Shown: positions 16,821-25,793, numbered from the stretch's first letter. The stretch: 64,000 nucleotides of DNA from Anaerorhabdus sp964386325 (GCA_964386325.1 CAYLQY010000002.1:186001-250000); one strand, 5' to 3'. The notes: a model not told the origin generated them from the sequence alone. Made by a program: numbers and translations.

Positions 16821-18680
16821 TTAAATTAATTCATTTATTTTATTGAATAATGTTTCGATATCAATGCCAGCTTCTTTTCTAATTTGATTCATTGCCCCAT
16901 GCGTTATATATTGGTCTTGAATACCAATACGATGTATTTTCATCATAGTTTGATTATCACATAACCATTCGATAACACTTGTTCCTAATCCACCTTCTAA
17001 TATATCGGTTTCATAAATAATACATGGTTTATTTTCTCTTGCAAGTTCTTGAAGCATTTTTGAATCAATTGGTTTAAAGAAACGACAATTAACAACTTGA
17101 ACTGGTAGGTTATTTGATAAAATTTTTGAAAGAACTTTATCTACCTCTGGTCCATATGTAAGAATTGTACATTTTGCTGTTGGTGATTGATTATAAATTG
17201 TCCATGTTCCTATCTCAATTGGATTAACTGAAGTAATTGCTGAATATACTTCATTACCGCGTGGATAACGAATAGCAAATGGATGTTTTTGCATAAAAGC
17301 TGTTGCTAATAGGTTTTGAGCTTCTTCGCCATCTTTTGGTTGGCAAAGAATAATATTGGGTAGCCCTTTTAAAATTGAAATATCAAAAACTCCATGATGA
17401 GTGGCACCATCTTCTCCTACCAGTCCTGCACGATCAATACCAATGACAACGGGTAAATCCATTCGACAAATATCGTGATTAATTTGATCATAAGCTCTTT
17501 GAAGGAATGAAGAGTAAATGCATAAAAATGGACGTTTACCTGATAATGCAAGTCCAGCAGCTAATGTAGCAGCGTGTTCTTCAGCAATTCCACAGTCAAA
17601 GCTTCTAGTTGGATATGCTGCAAAGAATTTCTCTAATTTACTTCCACAAATCATCGCTGGCGTTATCGCAACAACATTTTCATTTGTTTTCGCTATACGA
17701 CAAACAGTTTCTGATACAATTTCAGACCAAGATAATTTACCTTGCGGAACACTTGAAAGTGATTTTCCTGTTTGCGGGTCAAAAGGTCCTACACCATGCC
17801 AACTTCCGGAACAATCATTCTCACAAGGAAAGTATCCCTTTCCTTTTCTTGTTAATACATGAACTACAACCGGTCCTTCATGTTCTTTTGCAGCGGTTAA
17901 AATATGAACTAGGTCTTTGATATTATGACCATCCACAGGTCCTAAATATTCTAAGCCAAATTCTCCAAATAAGCCGCTATCTACAACCGATTCTTTAAAT
18001 TTTTCTTTAACGGCAGACATACCTGCTAATACTGATTTCCCAATATCGTTTTTATTTAAGATATTCTTCATATCTGATTTCAAACTATTATATGGCTTGG
18101 ATGTTCTTAAACGTGAGAAACCCTGTGTAAGTGCCCCCACATTTTGAGAGATTGACATATTATTATCATTAAAAATAATAATTAAATTTTTCTTCTCAGA
18201 GCCAATTTGATTCAAAGCTTCTAAAGACATACCCGAAGCAATACTACCATCTCCAACAACTGGAATCACATGATAATTTTCATGATTTAAATCACGTGCG
18301 ATTGCCATTCCTAATGCTGCTGATAATGCTGTTGAACTATGCCCAGCCTCCCAACAATCATAATCACTTTCTTCTAGCTTTTGAAAACCACTAATTCCTT
18401 TATATTGACGTAGTGTAGGGAAGTCTTTTGCTCTTCCAGTCAATATTTTATGTACATAGCTTTGATGACCAACATCAAACAAAATTTTGTCGCTTGGACT
18501 ATCAAAAACTTTATGCAATGCTATTGTTAATTCTACCACCCCTAGATTACTCGAAAGATGTCCACCAGTTTTTGATATCGAGTCTACTAAAAAACCACGT
18601 ATATCTTGCGCTAATTGTGCACATTCCTTACTCGACATATTTTTTAAGAAAGATGGATCTTTAATTTCTTTTACATCCAT
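16821..18680 (-). CDS. dxs: 1-deoxy-D-xylulose-5-phosphate synthase
   Basis: Thiamine-diphosphate enzyme joining pyruvate and glyceraldehyde 3-phosphate, the entry to the MEP isoprenoid pathway. Motifs include DVGHQSYVHKILTGR, the TPP/metal segment VVGDGSIASGMSLEALN with NDNNMSIS, and the transketolase pyrimidine-binding part DCGIAEEHAATLAAGLA. 619 residues is standard. It directly follows ispA (17 bases), placing the first MEP enzyme with the prenyl transferase that consumes the pathway's products. The last helices are typical; no oddities. Confidence 0.96.
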   Translation of the reverse strand: MDVKEIKDPSFLKNMSSKECAQLAQDIRGFLVDSISKTGGHLSSNLGVVELTIALHKVFDSPSDKILFDVGHQSYVHKILTGRAKDFPTLRQYKGISGFQKLEESDYDCWEAGHSSTALSAALGMAIARDLNHENYHVIPVVGDGSIASGMSLEALNQIGSEKKNLIIIFNDNNMSISQNVGALTQGFSRLRTSKPYNSLKSDMKNILNKNDIGKSVLAGMSAVKEKFKESVVDSGLFGEFGLEYLGPVDGHNIKDLVHILTAAKEHEGPVVVHVLTRKGKGYFPCENDCSGSWHGVGPFDPQTGKSLSSVPQGKLSWSEIVSETVCRIAKTNENVVAITPAMICGSKLEKFFAAYPTRSFDCGIAEEHAATLAAGLALSGKRPFLCIYSSFLQRAYDQINHDICRMDLPVVIGIDRAGLVGEDGATHHGVFDISILKGLPNIILCQPKDGEEAQNLLATAFMQKHPFAIRYPRGNEVYSAITSVNPIEIGTWTIYNQSPTAKCTILTYGPEVDKVLSKILSNNLPVQVVNCRFFKPIDSKMLQELARENKPCIIYETDILEGGLGTSVIEWLCDNQTMMKIHRIGIQDQYITHGAMNQIRKEAGIDIETLFNKINELI

Positions 18681-18697
18681 TAGGGTACCTCCACACT

Positions 18698-19534
18698 TTA
18701 CATTTCTCTAATTTGAATTGATTCTATAAGTTGAATTAACTCGGTTGAATCTATTTGTAGAGAATTTATCATTTCTTTTGTTTCTTTAAACAAATTTTCA
18801 CAGCGTTTCTTTGCTTCTTCAACTCCTAACAAAGTAACACTTGTTGATTTATGATTTTCTACATCACTATTACTTTTCCCTAACTCTTGTGATGACTTTG
18901 TCACATCTAATATATCATCTTGAATTTGAAAAGCTAATCCAAGTTTTTCACCAATCATTTTCCATAAATCGATATGTTGTTTATCATCAGATAGAACTGC
19001 TGCCATCATTAAGGGAGCAGCGAATAGTTTTCCTGTTTTATTCGCATGCAAAAGTTCTAATTCTTCCCATGTAATCATTTTAGTTTCAGCTGCCATATCT
19101 AAACATTGACCATAAATCATGCCATTCACACCTGCACAATACGCCAAAACTTTACTACATTCAACAATATGGCTTGAACTCGCATCAGCATTCGCAATAA
19201 CATCAAATGCTGCAGTAAGTAATCCATCACCTGCAAGAATTGCAGTAGCCTCATCAAATTCGATATGACAAGTTTTTCTTCCTCGTCGTAATACATCATT
19301 ATCCATAGCGGGCAAATCATCATGAATGAGTGAATAAGTATGAATCATTTCAAGTGCACATGCAAAAGGATAACCGATCGATTCATCTTTACCATATGCA
19401 GATAAACACGCTAATAATAGCTTAGGTCTTACACGTTTTCCACCTGCAAGTAGAGAATAAGTCATTGCATCCTTAATTCGTGAAGGAATGTAGTGTTCAA
19501 TATAATTATTACAAATAATTTCAAAATTCCTCAT
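18698..19534 (-). CDS. ispA: Polyprenyl (geranyl/farnesyl) diphosphate synthase
   Basis: Condenses isopentenyl and allylic diphosphates into C15 (or similar) chains for cell-wall lipid carriers and quinone-type products. The first Asp-rich motif DDLPAMDNDVLRRG is near residue 73 and the second, QIQDDILDVTKS, near 195. 278 residues fits IspA, slightly below the usual 290. The ATG overlaps the xseB stop by 4 bases. Chain length cannot be read with certainty from the sequence. Confidence 0.93.
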   Translation of the reverse strand: MRNFEIICNNYIEHYIPSRIKDAMTYSLLAGGKRVRPKLLLACLSAYGKDESIGYPFACALEMIHTYSLIHDDLPAMDNDVLRRGRKTCHIEFDEATAILAGDGLLTAAFDVIANADASSSHIVECSKVLAYCAGVNGMIYGQCLDMAAETKMITWEELELLHANKTGKLFAAPLMMAAVLSDDKQHIDLWKMIGEKLGLAFQIQDDILDVTKSSQELGKSNSDVENHKSTSVTLLGVEEAKKRCENLFKETKEMINSLQIDSTELIQLIESIQIREM

Positions 19535-19734
19535 ATTTCTTCAACCTTTTTTTTCGCAAGTTCTTCTATTTTATTCTCAAAAGTTTTTAATTGTTTATCA
19601 CATTCATTCACTAATGATAATCCTTCTTCAAATAACTTAATTGTTTCATCAAGTGGTTGTTCGTTTTTTTCTAGTAATTCAACAATGTCATTAAGTCGAT
19701 CCATTGATTGCTCAAATGTCTTTTTAGTTGCCAT
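19531..19734 (-). CDS. xseB: Exodeoxyribonuclease VII small subunit
   Basis: 67-residue helical partner of XseA. It contains the family core FEQSMDRLNDIVELLEKNEQ and FEEGLSLVNECDKQL. It sits 3 bases after xseA and overlaps ispA by 4, the conserved xseA-xseB-ispA order. Confidence 0.92.
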   Translation of the reverse strand: MATKKTFEQSMDRLNDIVELLEKNEQPLDETIKLFEEGLSLVNECDKQLKTFENKIEELAKKKVEEI

Positions 19735-19737
19735 AGA

Positions 19738-21060
19738 TTACTCCTTTTCTAACACTACAGCTCTTAATTTTCCATCATAGAGTTGTAGTTGTAATTCATC
19801 ATTTATTTCAATATTGTTTACTGATGTGCATACACCATGTTCTGTTTTTACAATCGAATATCCACGTTTCAACACATTAAGTGGTGAATAGGCATCTAAT
19901 AATTGAATTTGTTTTGCAATATTTTCTTTCTTATTTTCAAGAGAACGTTGCACACTTTTCTTTAAATTATTTTCCATATTTTGATTTTGATACTTTAACT
20001 GCATCACTAATTGACTCATTGCATTATGGAAAGTCTGGGTTGTTTTATCAAACTGCATACGTTTTGATTGAACGCTGTATTTAGTTCCTATTAAGCGATT
20101 TGCTAAATAATCCAAATGCAAACTCTTTTGTTCATAAAGTATACTTGGTGTTTTAAATACGGGTGAATTCTTCAAATTCTGTAATTGATTTCGACTGAAT
20201 TCAACATCATTTTGACATTTACGAACTAAGTTTTGACGTAACATACTCAAGTTCTGCCTCACCTCTTTGATATCTGGTGTTGCCATTTCGCAAGCAGCTG
20301 TTGGTGTTGGTGCACGTTTATCTGAAACATAATCAACAATTGTTGTATCTATTTCATGTCCTACTCCAGTAATTATAGGTGTTTGGAGTAGGTAAATACA
20401 TTTCGCAAGGTTTTCATCATTAAATGCCCATAAATCTTCAATAGATCCGCCTCCTCGAACAAGCAAGATTACATCTAAATTCAATTTATCCATCCTCTGT
20501 AATGCATCAATAATCTGAACTGATGCCCCTTCTCCTTGAACAAGGGTGTTAATTTCAATTAATTCCGCAACTGGCCAGCGACGACTTAATGTTGTTAAAA
20601 CGTCTTCTCTAGCTGCTGTATTTTTTCCAGTAATAAGTCCCAATTTCATAGGATACAAAGGTAATGATTTCTTGTGACTTTCATCAAAATAGCCTTCTTC
20701 ATAAAGCTTCTTCTTTAAAAGTTCAAATTGAACATGCAAATCACCAATACCATCTAATCGAATTCCAGTACAGTACAATTGAAGTTGTCCACTGGCTTCA
20801 AAAATTGAAGTATTCGCTTGGACAAGAACTTTATCTCCATCTTTAGGTATAAACTTACTGCGTGATGCACTTGATGCAAACATCACACAGCTCAACCTTG
20901 AACTCTCATCTTTAATTGTAAAATACCAATGGCCACTTCGATGATTTACGAAATTACTAATTTCCCCTGATACAATCACACGTTGAAGGTATCCATCATT
21001 ATCTAGTTTTGATTTCAGATAGCGAACGAGTACGCTAACCTTCATCACATCTTGACTCAT
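19738..21060 (-). CDS. xseA: Exodeoxyribonuclease VII large subunit
   Basis: Catalytic subunit of the single-strand-specific exonuclease VII. The N-terminal OB-fold domain (residues 5-105) contains VSGEISNFVNHRSGHWYFT. The catalytic domain has the family block LVRGGGSIEDLWAFNDE near residue 190 and GVGHEIDTTIVDYVSDKRAP. A coiled coil and GYSI near the C-terminus follow. 440 residues is normal. The ATG overlaps the nusB stop (ATGA). Confidence 0.95.
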   Translation of the reverse strand: MSQDVMKVSVLVRYLKSKLDNDGYLQRVIVSGEISNFVNHRSGHWYFTIKDESSRLSCVMFASSASRSKFIPKDGDKVLVQANTSIFEASGQLQLYCTGIRLDGIGDLHVQFELLKKKLYEEGYFDESHKKSLPLYPMKLGLITGKNTAAREDVLTTLSRRWPVAELIEINTLVQGEGASVQIIDALQRMDKLNLDVILLVRGGGSIEDLWAFNDENLAKCIYLLQTPIITGVGHEIDTTIVDYVSDKRAPTPTAACEMATPDIKEVRQNLSMLRQNLVRKCQNDVEFSRNQLQNLKNSPVFKTPSILYEQKSLHLDYLANRLIGTKYSVQSKRMQFDKTTQTFHNAMSQLVMQLKYQNQNMENNLKKSVQRSLENKKENIAKQIQLLDAYSPLNVLKRGYSIVKTEHGVCTSVNNIEINDELQLQLYDGKLRAVVLEKE

Positions 21061-21434
21061 AGTCTATCTAGTACTCCATTGATTAGCTTATACGCTTTTT
21101 CATCCCCGTATTTCTTCGCAAGCAAAATAGCTTCATCAATAATAACGGGTGCAGCTGCCATTTGTACATCAAATTCAGTACATGCAATTAATAAAATTGC
21201 TTGTTCAATGTAACCTAAACGATCAAAAGTCCAGTCATCTAACACATTGTTAATATAACCAATAAAACGTTCTTTGTTCGCAACACTATGAAAAATCAGT
21301 GTTTTTGAGAAATCACTGACCTCGTTAAGTGGGTTTAAATATATATCTTCGACAATCGTTGTTAAGTCCCTATGTGTTAATAATTCTTGATAAAGACAAA
21401 TCATCGATTTTTCTCTTTCTGTATGACGATCCAT
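21057..21434 (-). CDS. nusB: Transcription antitermination factor NusB
   Basis: RNA-binding helical protein of rRNA antitermination complexes. The ATG ending at 21434 (MDRHTEREKSM) is preferred because a GGAGG stands 6 bases before it; the frame is open 84 bases further upstream but that part lacks a family counterpart. The resulting 125 residues contain FDRLGYIEQAILLIACTEF and PVIIDEAILLAKKYGDEKAY, the conserved C-terminal helices. First gene of the nine-gene operon. Confidence 0.92.
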   Translation of the reverse strand: MDRHTEREKSMICLYQELLTHRDLTTIVEDIYLNPLNEVSDFSKTLIFHSVANKERFIGYINNVLDDWTFDRLGYIEQAILLIACTEFDVQMAAAPVIIDEAILLAKKYGDEKAYKLINGVLDRL

Positions 21435-21454
21435 GTTGTTCCTCCATGTACAAT

Positions 21455-21483
21455 ATTTTACCATGAAACCTTCATTTTTTGAA
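21455..21483 (-). promoter_or_regulatory. Probable promoter of the nusB-deoB operon
   Basis: On the minus strand TTCAAA (21483-21478), a 17-base spacer, and TAAAAT (21460-21455) with an extended TGG immediately upstream. It lies 21 bases before the nusB start. Confidence 0.55.
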
Positions 21484-21512
21484 CTTATTTTCATGTGAAA
21501 GCTCACACATTC

Positions 21513-21541
21513 TTGCACAAGTTACAATTGAAAGCTAAAAT
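21513..21541 (+). promoter_or_regulatory. Promoter of the DUF5662 gene
   Basis: TTGCAC (21513-21518), 17-base spacer, TAAAAT (21536-21541), 31 bases ahead of the ATG. It is divergent from the nusB promoter. Confidence 0.6.
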
Positions 21542-21571
21542 AGTATCTAGGGTTGAAAGGATAGTGAAATT

Positions 21572-22111
21572 ATGGAACTTTCAAGATGGCAACGATTATA
21601 TGGCCACTTTACTACAATAACGTCTCATAAAATAAAAGTTACTGGCCTTTGTTTCAAACTAGGGCTTTATAAACAAGGAATTTTACATGATTTATCTAAA
21701 TATAGTTGGGTTGAATTCTCCTCCGGCGTTAAATACTTTCAAGGACACCGTTCACCAATAGACGCAGAAAAAGAGAATTTAGGTTATTCTCTGGGTTGGT
21801 TACATCACAAAGGACGAAACAAACATCATTGGGATTATTGGGTGGATAAGAATAGAGATGGAATATTCCCTATTAAAATGCCTCACAACTACCTGCTGGA
21901 AAATGTTTGCGACCGCATCGCTGCTTGCAAAACCTATCAAAAAGATAATTATTCTGATAAAAGTGCTTATGAATATTTCAAAAATGGCACAGATCGATTG
22001 TATATGCACCCTGAATCAGCGATTGAGTTAGAACGACTTTTAAAAATTATTGCAGATAATGGACTTGATGAAGGATTCAAGCAAATTAAAAATGAACAAA
22101 GGGCAGATTAA
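21572..22111 (+). CDS. DUF5662 family protein (HD-like)
   Basis: 179 residues of the DUF5662 type, whose function is unknown to me. His and Asp clusters suggest a metal-binding helical hydrolase fold: HKIKV near residue 18, GILHDLSKYS near 37, LHHKGRNKHHWDYW near 77, and CDRIAACKTY near 113. The HDLSKYS and HHKGRNKHH blocks recall HD-domain phosphohydrolases, but that is inference from residue pattern only. Single gene with its own promoter and a strong terminator that contains its stop codon. Confidence 0.7.
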   Translation: MELSRWQRLYGHFTTITSHKIKVTGLCFKLGLYKQGILHDLSKYSWVEFSSGVKYFQGHRSPIDAEKENLGYSLGWLHHKGRNKHHWDYWVDKNRDGIFPIKMPHNYLLENVCDRIAACKTYQKDNYSDKSAYEYFKNGTDRLYMHPESAIELERLLKIIADNGLDEGFKQIKNEQRAD

Positions 22112-22127
22112 GTAATCTACCCTTTTA
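22097..22127. terminator. Bidirectional terminator
   Basis: AAAGGGCAGATTA and TAATCTACCCTTT pair with a single mismatch around a 2-base loop and end in TTTT; the reverse strand also ends in T residues. It serves the DUF5662 gene and the converging ABC-F gene. The DUF5662 stop is within the stem. Confidence 0.85.
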
Positions 22128-22140
22128 TTGTATTCATTCG

Positions 22141-23691
22141 TTATTTTTTAATGCTCAAATCTTGAAGGTTCCACACATCCTCAACAACTTCTTCATAGAA
22201 TTCACGTTCATGACATACTAATAGAATTGTTCCTTGATATGACTTCAAAGCTTTTTGAAGTTCATCTTTCGCATCTTGATCCAAGTGATTTGTTGGTTCA
22301 TCCAAAACTAGAATGTTACTTGGACGATTAAGTATCTTACATAATCGAAGTTTAGCTTGTTCACCACCAGATAGTACATTAACACGACTTTCGATTTGGT
22401 CAGTTGTTAATCCACATCGTGCAAGTGCACTTCTAACTTCATATTGTGTTAATGCAGGAAACTCATCCCATAAATCATCAATACAAGTTTTCGTTGACTT
22501 AGGAGCTTCTTGTTCAAAATACCCTATTTCTAAGTTTTCACCTAAGTGTACTTTCCCATCAATAGCTGGAATAATTCCCAATAAACTTTTTAATAATGTT
22601 GATTTTCCTAAACCATTTGCACCAATTATTGCAACTTTTTTACCTTTTTCAAGCACAAGATTCATAGGTGAAGATAATGGTTGATCATAACCAATAACTA
22701 AATCATTCGTTTCAAATAACGTCTTCGAAGGAGTTTTACCATATTTGAAATCAAATGTAGGTTTTGGTTTCTCTTGATTTAGTGTAATTCTTTCCATTTT
22801 CTCTAATTTCTTAACACGAGAATTCGCCATACCGCGTGTAGCTACACGTGCTTTATTACGAGCAACAAAGTCTTCCAAACGTTCAATTTCTTTTTGTTGA
22901 CGTTCAAAAGCAGCTTCTAAATGTCTTTGATTCATTTCATAAATACGCTCAAATTCATCATAATTACCCACATAGCGTGTCAATTTACAATTATCTACAT
23001 GATAAATAATATTTACAACATCGTTTAGGAAAGGAATATCATGGGATATTAGAATAAAAGCATTTTCATAATTCTTTAAATATGTTTTTAACCAATCGAT
23101 ATGTTCTTCATCCAAATAGTTAGTAGGTTCATCCAATAACAAGATGTCTGGTTTTTCAAGAAGTAATTTAACAAGCAATACTTTTGTACGTTGCCCACCA
23201 CTTAATTCGTTTACTTTACTCTCTAATCCAAAATCTGTAACTCCTAGTGCTGAAGCAACCTCTTCAATTTTAGAATCGATTAAATAGAAGTCATGATGTT
23301 CTAATGTATCTTGCATTTCACCAATTTTCTCTAACATGTCATTCATTTCTTCTTCTGTACAATCACACATTTTTGTGTAGTATTCATTAATTGTATTTTC
23401 AATTTCAAAAAGTGAATCAAAGGCATGACGTAAAGCCTCACGAATAGATTCTCCATCTTGTAGAATTGCATGTTGATCCAAATATCCCGTTGATACTTTA
23501 TTACTCCAAAGTATACGACCTTCATCCGGTTCAAGCGTATTTGTGATAATTTTCATGAAGGTACTCTTCCCTTCACCGTTTGCCCCTACTAATCCAATGT
23601 GTTCTCCTTTTAGTAGTCTAAAAGAAACATCTTCAAAAATATCTCTACCACCATAACTATGGGATAAATTTTCAACTGTCAATATACTCAT
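22141..23691 (-). CDS. ABC-F family ATP-binding protein
   Basis: Soluble protein with two ABC ATPase domains and no membrane segments, the ABC-F type that acts on ribosomes (translation factor or antibiotic protection). Domain 1 has Walker A GANGEGKST (about residues 36-44), LSGGQRTK and LLDEPTNYLD. Domain 2 has GANGLGKST, LSGGEQAKLRL and LDEPTNHLD. Between them is the charged linker around FVARNKARVATRGMANSR, the part that reaches the ribosome. 516 residues. I cannot say whether it is a housekeeping member or a resistance factor. Its leader contains a terminator-like hairpin and a possible leader peptide, a form of regulation known for antibiotic-induced ABC-F genes. Confidence 0.92.
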   Translation of the reverse strand: MSILTVENLSHSYGGRDIFEDVSFRLLKGEHIGLVGANGEGKSTFMKIITNTLEPDEGRILWSNKVSTGYLDQHAILQDGESIREALRHAFDSLFEIENTINEYYTKMCDCTEEEMNDMLEKIGEMQDTLEHHDFYLIDSKIEEVASALGVTDFGLESKVNELSGGQRTKVLLVKLLLEKPDILLLDEPTNYLDEEHIDWLKTYLKNYENAFILISHDIPFLNDVVNIIYHVDNCKLTRYVGNYDEFERIYEMNQRHLEAAFERQQKEIERLEDFVARNKARVATRGMANSRVKKLEKMERITLNQEKPKPTFDFKYGKTPSKTLFETNDLVIGYDQPLSSPMNLVLEKGKKVAIIGANGLGKSTLLKSLLGIIPAIDGKVHLGENLEIGYFEQEAPKSTKTCIDDLWDEFPALTQYEVRSALARCGLTTDQIESRVNVLSGGEQAKLRLCKILNRPSNILVLDEPTNHLDQDAKDELQKALKSYQGTILLVCHEREFYEEVVEDVWNLQDLSIKK

Positions 23692-23694
23692 ACG

Positions 23695-23739
23695 TTAACC
23701 TACCTTTATCATATAAAAACAATAGACGTAGAAGTCCAT
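23695..23739 (-). CDS. Possible 14-residue leader peptide of the ABC-F gene
   Basis: An ATG inside the left arm of the leader hairpin opens a 14-codon frame (MDFYVYCFYMIKVG) whose TAA ends 3 bases before the ABC-F start codon. It is rich in aromatic residues. No strong ribosome-binding site precedes it, so it is a candidate only. Confidence 0.3.
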   Translation of the reverse strand: MDFYVYCFYMIKVG

Positions 23740-23742
23740 TGT
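23714..23742 (-). promoter_or_regulatory. Attenuator-like hairpin in the ABC-F leader
   Basis: Arms ACAATGGAC and GTCTATTGT (9 pairs, one G-U) around a 6-base loop, followed directly by TTTTTAT. It lies between the ABC-F promoter and its start codon, so it would terminate the transcript unless opened. An upstream AAAGAG / CTCTTT pair could form an alternative structure. Confidence 0.6.
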
Positions 23743-23786
23743 CTAAAGAGTAAATTTATTAAAAAACTTTCTCTCTTTGCCTAGCA

Positions 23787-23816
23787 ATTGTACCACTTTT
23801 ATACAAAAAAGGTCAA
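23787..23816 (-). promoter_or_regulatory. Promoter of the ABC-F gene
   Basis: TTGACC (23816-23811), 18-base spacer, TACAAT (23792-23787), with an extended TGG before the -10. Transcription would start near 23780, giving a leader of about 90 bases. Confidence 0.65.
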
Positions 23817-23898
23817 TTTCTTCTGTTATTTAATAAGAAATCGTATTTCTAACTTTTATATCATATTCAAAAAGGTTTTTAAATATTTGCCCTTACTA

Positions 23899-23927
23899 TT
23901 GACAAGAATACTTGGCAGATATATAGT
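23899..23927 (+). promoter_or_regulatory. Promoter of the DUF885 lipoprotein gene
   Basis: Perfect TTGACA (23899-23904), 17-base spacer, TATAGT (23922-23927). Confidence 0.72.
23900..23917 (+). promoter_or_regulatory. Candidate operator, copy 1 (overlaps -35)
   Basis: TGACAA-6 bases-TTGGCA, matching copy 2 at 23934-23951 with one base changed in the right half. The two copies are spaced exactly 34 bases and this one covers the -35 box. Confidence 0.5.
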
Positions 23928-23929
23928 TG

Positions 23930-23955
23930 TTTATGACAAATATACTTGTCATAAA
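23930..23955 (+). promoter_or_regulatory. Candidate operator, copy 2 (over the transcription start)
   Basis: Perfect 10-bp inverted repeat TTTATGACAA / TTGTCATAAA around a 6-base centre. It covers the predicted +1 region, a typical repressor position. Confidence 0.6.
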
Positions 23956-23976
23956 TGAACGATTAGGAGAAAACGT

Positions 23977-25761
23977 ATGTTGTTTAAGAAAATATTTAAA
24001 GCCATCTTAAGTACAATCTTAGTGATTGGTCTAGCAGGATGCCAAACAAATCCAGTAACACCCCCTGTCAATAACGAAGCTGAACAAGCACGTTTTGATG
24101 CATTTACAAACAATGAAATTAAGACTTATTTAGAGGATAATTATCTAGCCATTCATCGAACTGTTTCAAAACCTGAAACTTTTGGTGTCGATATGAACAA
24201 TGTTGTTGTGCAAATGTCAGAACCTTGGAGTGAAGAACAATTCACTACATCACTTGCAGAGTTTGAATCATCTAAAAAAGAATTTGATTCTTTTGATAGA
24301 GAAACACTTACTGAAAAACAACAAAATACTTATGATATTATTCAAGATCAAATCGAACTAAACCTTATGTCTAATAGTAAAGAATTCGAATATGTAGGAA
24401 ATGTTTTTGGTTTATTCAGTGGTATTCATATTTCTATACCGCAAATTTTGACTGATCATGTTTTCTATAGTGAAAAAGATGTACAAGATTTCATTACCTT
24501 AATGAATAGTGTACAACCTTTATTTGAAAGTTATATTGAATATGCTAAAAAACAAAAAGACGCCGGATATTTTATGTCAGACTATAATGTCGATGAAATC
24601 GTAAAATATGTTGATAATTTGGTTAATCAAGGATATGGCGATGAAATGATGGCAGTAATCGAAGAAAATATTAATTCGTATGATGGTATTGATGATGCTG
24701 CAAAAACAAAATACATTGATGAAGCAAAATCGGCTTATGAAAATTCAATTGTTCCTGCCTATAAAAATATTGCGGAAGAATTAGTTACTTTAAAAGATCC
24801 AGCAAACAATCAATTTGGTTTAGCTCATTATGAAAATGGTAAAGATATTTATGAATTATATTATCGCATGTATACTGGCTCTAACCTAACTATTGAAGAA
24901 GCTGAAAAAATGTTACAAGAAAAAATGACATCTAGTTTACAAAATATGCAGGCTGCTTTAATGAAAGATCCAGTTGCCCTTGAACTAGTGCAAAACAATG
25001 ATTTAAAAGCTGGGTATGATTCCTACGAAGGTATGATTGAAAATCTTATCACATGGTCTAAAGATCATTATACCGAGATTAAAATTCCTGATTATGAAGC
25101 TGTACCAGCATCTAAACTTGTTTCTGATGGTGTAGGAGCTTACTACATTACACCGTTTATTGATAAAGATGGAAAAAACTTTATTCGTGTTAATACGAAC
25201 AATGCTGCCCTTGTAGATAATCTACAAACCTATTACTATATTGCTCATGAAGGTGTGCCAGGTCATATGTATTATTACAATTATGTTGTACAAAATGACA
25301 TTGACCCATATAATTTATTACTTGCTACTTACCTTGGATTCTCAGAAGGCTTCGCTAACTATGGTGCATCTTATGCATTAGAATCTGCAAATACAAATGA
25401 AACATTAAAAGAAGTTATGCGTGCAAACTTTGATTTCAGTTGGGCACTTTCTGCAATGATCGATATTGGAATTCATTATCATGGGTGGACACTAGACGAA
25501 TTCAATAGTTTCCTTGCTAGCTATGGATATGGTGGTATAGATATGACAAGTACCTATTACATGACTCAATCCAATCCTGGAGTTAACTTGTCTTATGGTG
25601 TTGGTTATTTCCAAATTTTAGACTTGCGTGAAAAAGCGGAAACAGAATTAGGTGATAAATTTGATGAAAAAGCATTCAATGATGCTTTACTTCAATCAGG
25701 TAATGCACCTTTCCATATCGTTAATAAAAATATTGATGATTACATCACAAACAATAAATAG
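23977..25761 (+). CDS. DUF885 family lipoprotein, putative zinc peptidase
   Basis: 594 residues with a lipoprotein signal peptide (hydrophobic stretch then lipobox VIGLAGC, Cys about residue 22), so it is probably anchored outside the membrane. The DUF885 signature YIAHEGVPGHMYYYNY (HExxxGH type) near residue 425 suggests metal-dependent hydrolysis, with a conserved SEGFANYG segment shortly after supplying another acidic ligand. Substrate unknown; peptides are the usual guess. AGGAGA precedes ATG. The gene is alone, behind a strong promoter with two operator-like palindromes, and ends in a terminator. Confidence 0.82.
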   Translation: MLFKKIFKAILSTILVIGLAGCQTNPVTPPVNNEAEQARFDAFTNNEIKTYLEDNYLAIHRTVSKPETFGVDMNNVVVQMSEPWSEEQFTTSLAEFESSKKEFDSFDRETLTEKQQNTYDIIQDQIELNLMSNSKEFEYVGNVFGLFSGIHISIPQILTDHVFYSEKDVQDFITLMNSVQPLFESYIEYAKKQKDAGYFMSDYNVDEIVKYVDNLVNQGYGDEMMAVIEENINSYDGIDDAAKTKYIDEAKSAYENSIVPAYKNIAEELVTLKDPANNQFGLAHYENGKDIYELYYRMYTGSNLTIEEAEKMLQEKMTSSLQNMQAALMKDPVALELVQNNDLKAGYDSYEGMIENLITWSKDHYTEIKIPDYEAVPASKLVSDGVGAYYITPFIDKDGKNFIRVNTNNAALVDNLQTYYYIAHEGVPGHMYYYNYVVQNDIDPYNLLLATYLGFSEGFANYGASYALESANTNETLKEVMRANFDFSWALSAMIDIGIHYHGWTLDEFNSFLASYGYGGIDMTSTYYMTQSNPGVNLSYGVGYFQILDLREKAETELGDKFDEKAFNDALLQSGNAPFHIVNKNIDDYITNNK

Positions 25762-25764
25762 TTT

Positions 25765-25793
25765 AAACTCTTCAATTATGAAGAGTTTTTTTA
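25765..25793. terminator. Terminator between the lipoprotein gene and GNAT gene
   Basis: AAACTCTTCA and TGAAGAGTTT pair perfectly around ATTA, followed by a T-run. The convergent GNAT gene ends at the same place, and the A-run on its other side makes it usable in both directions. Confidence 0.88.
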
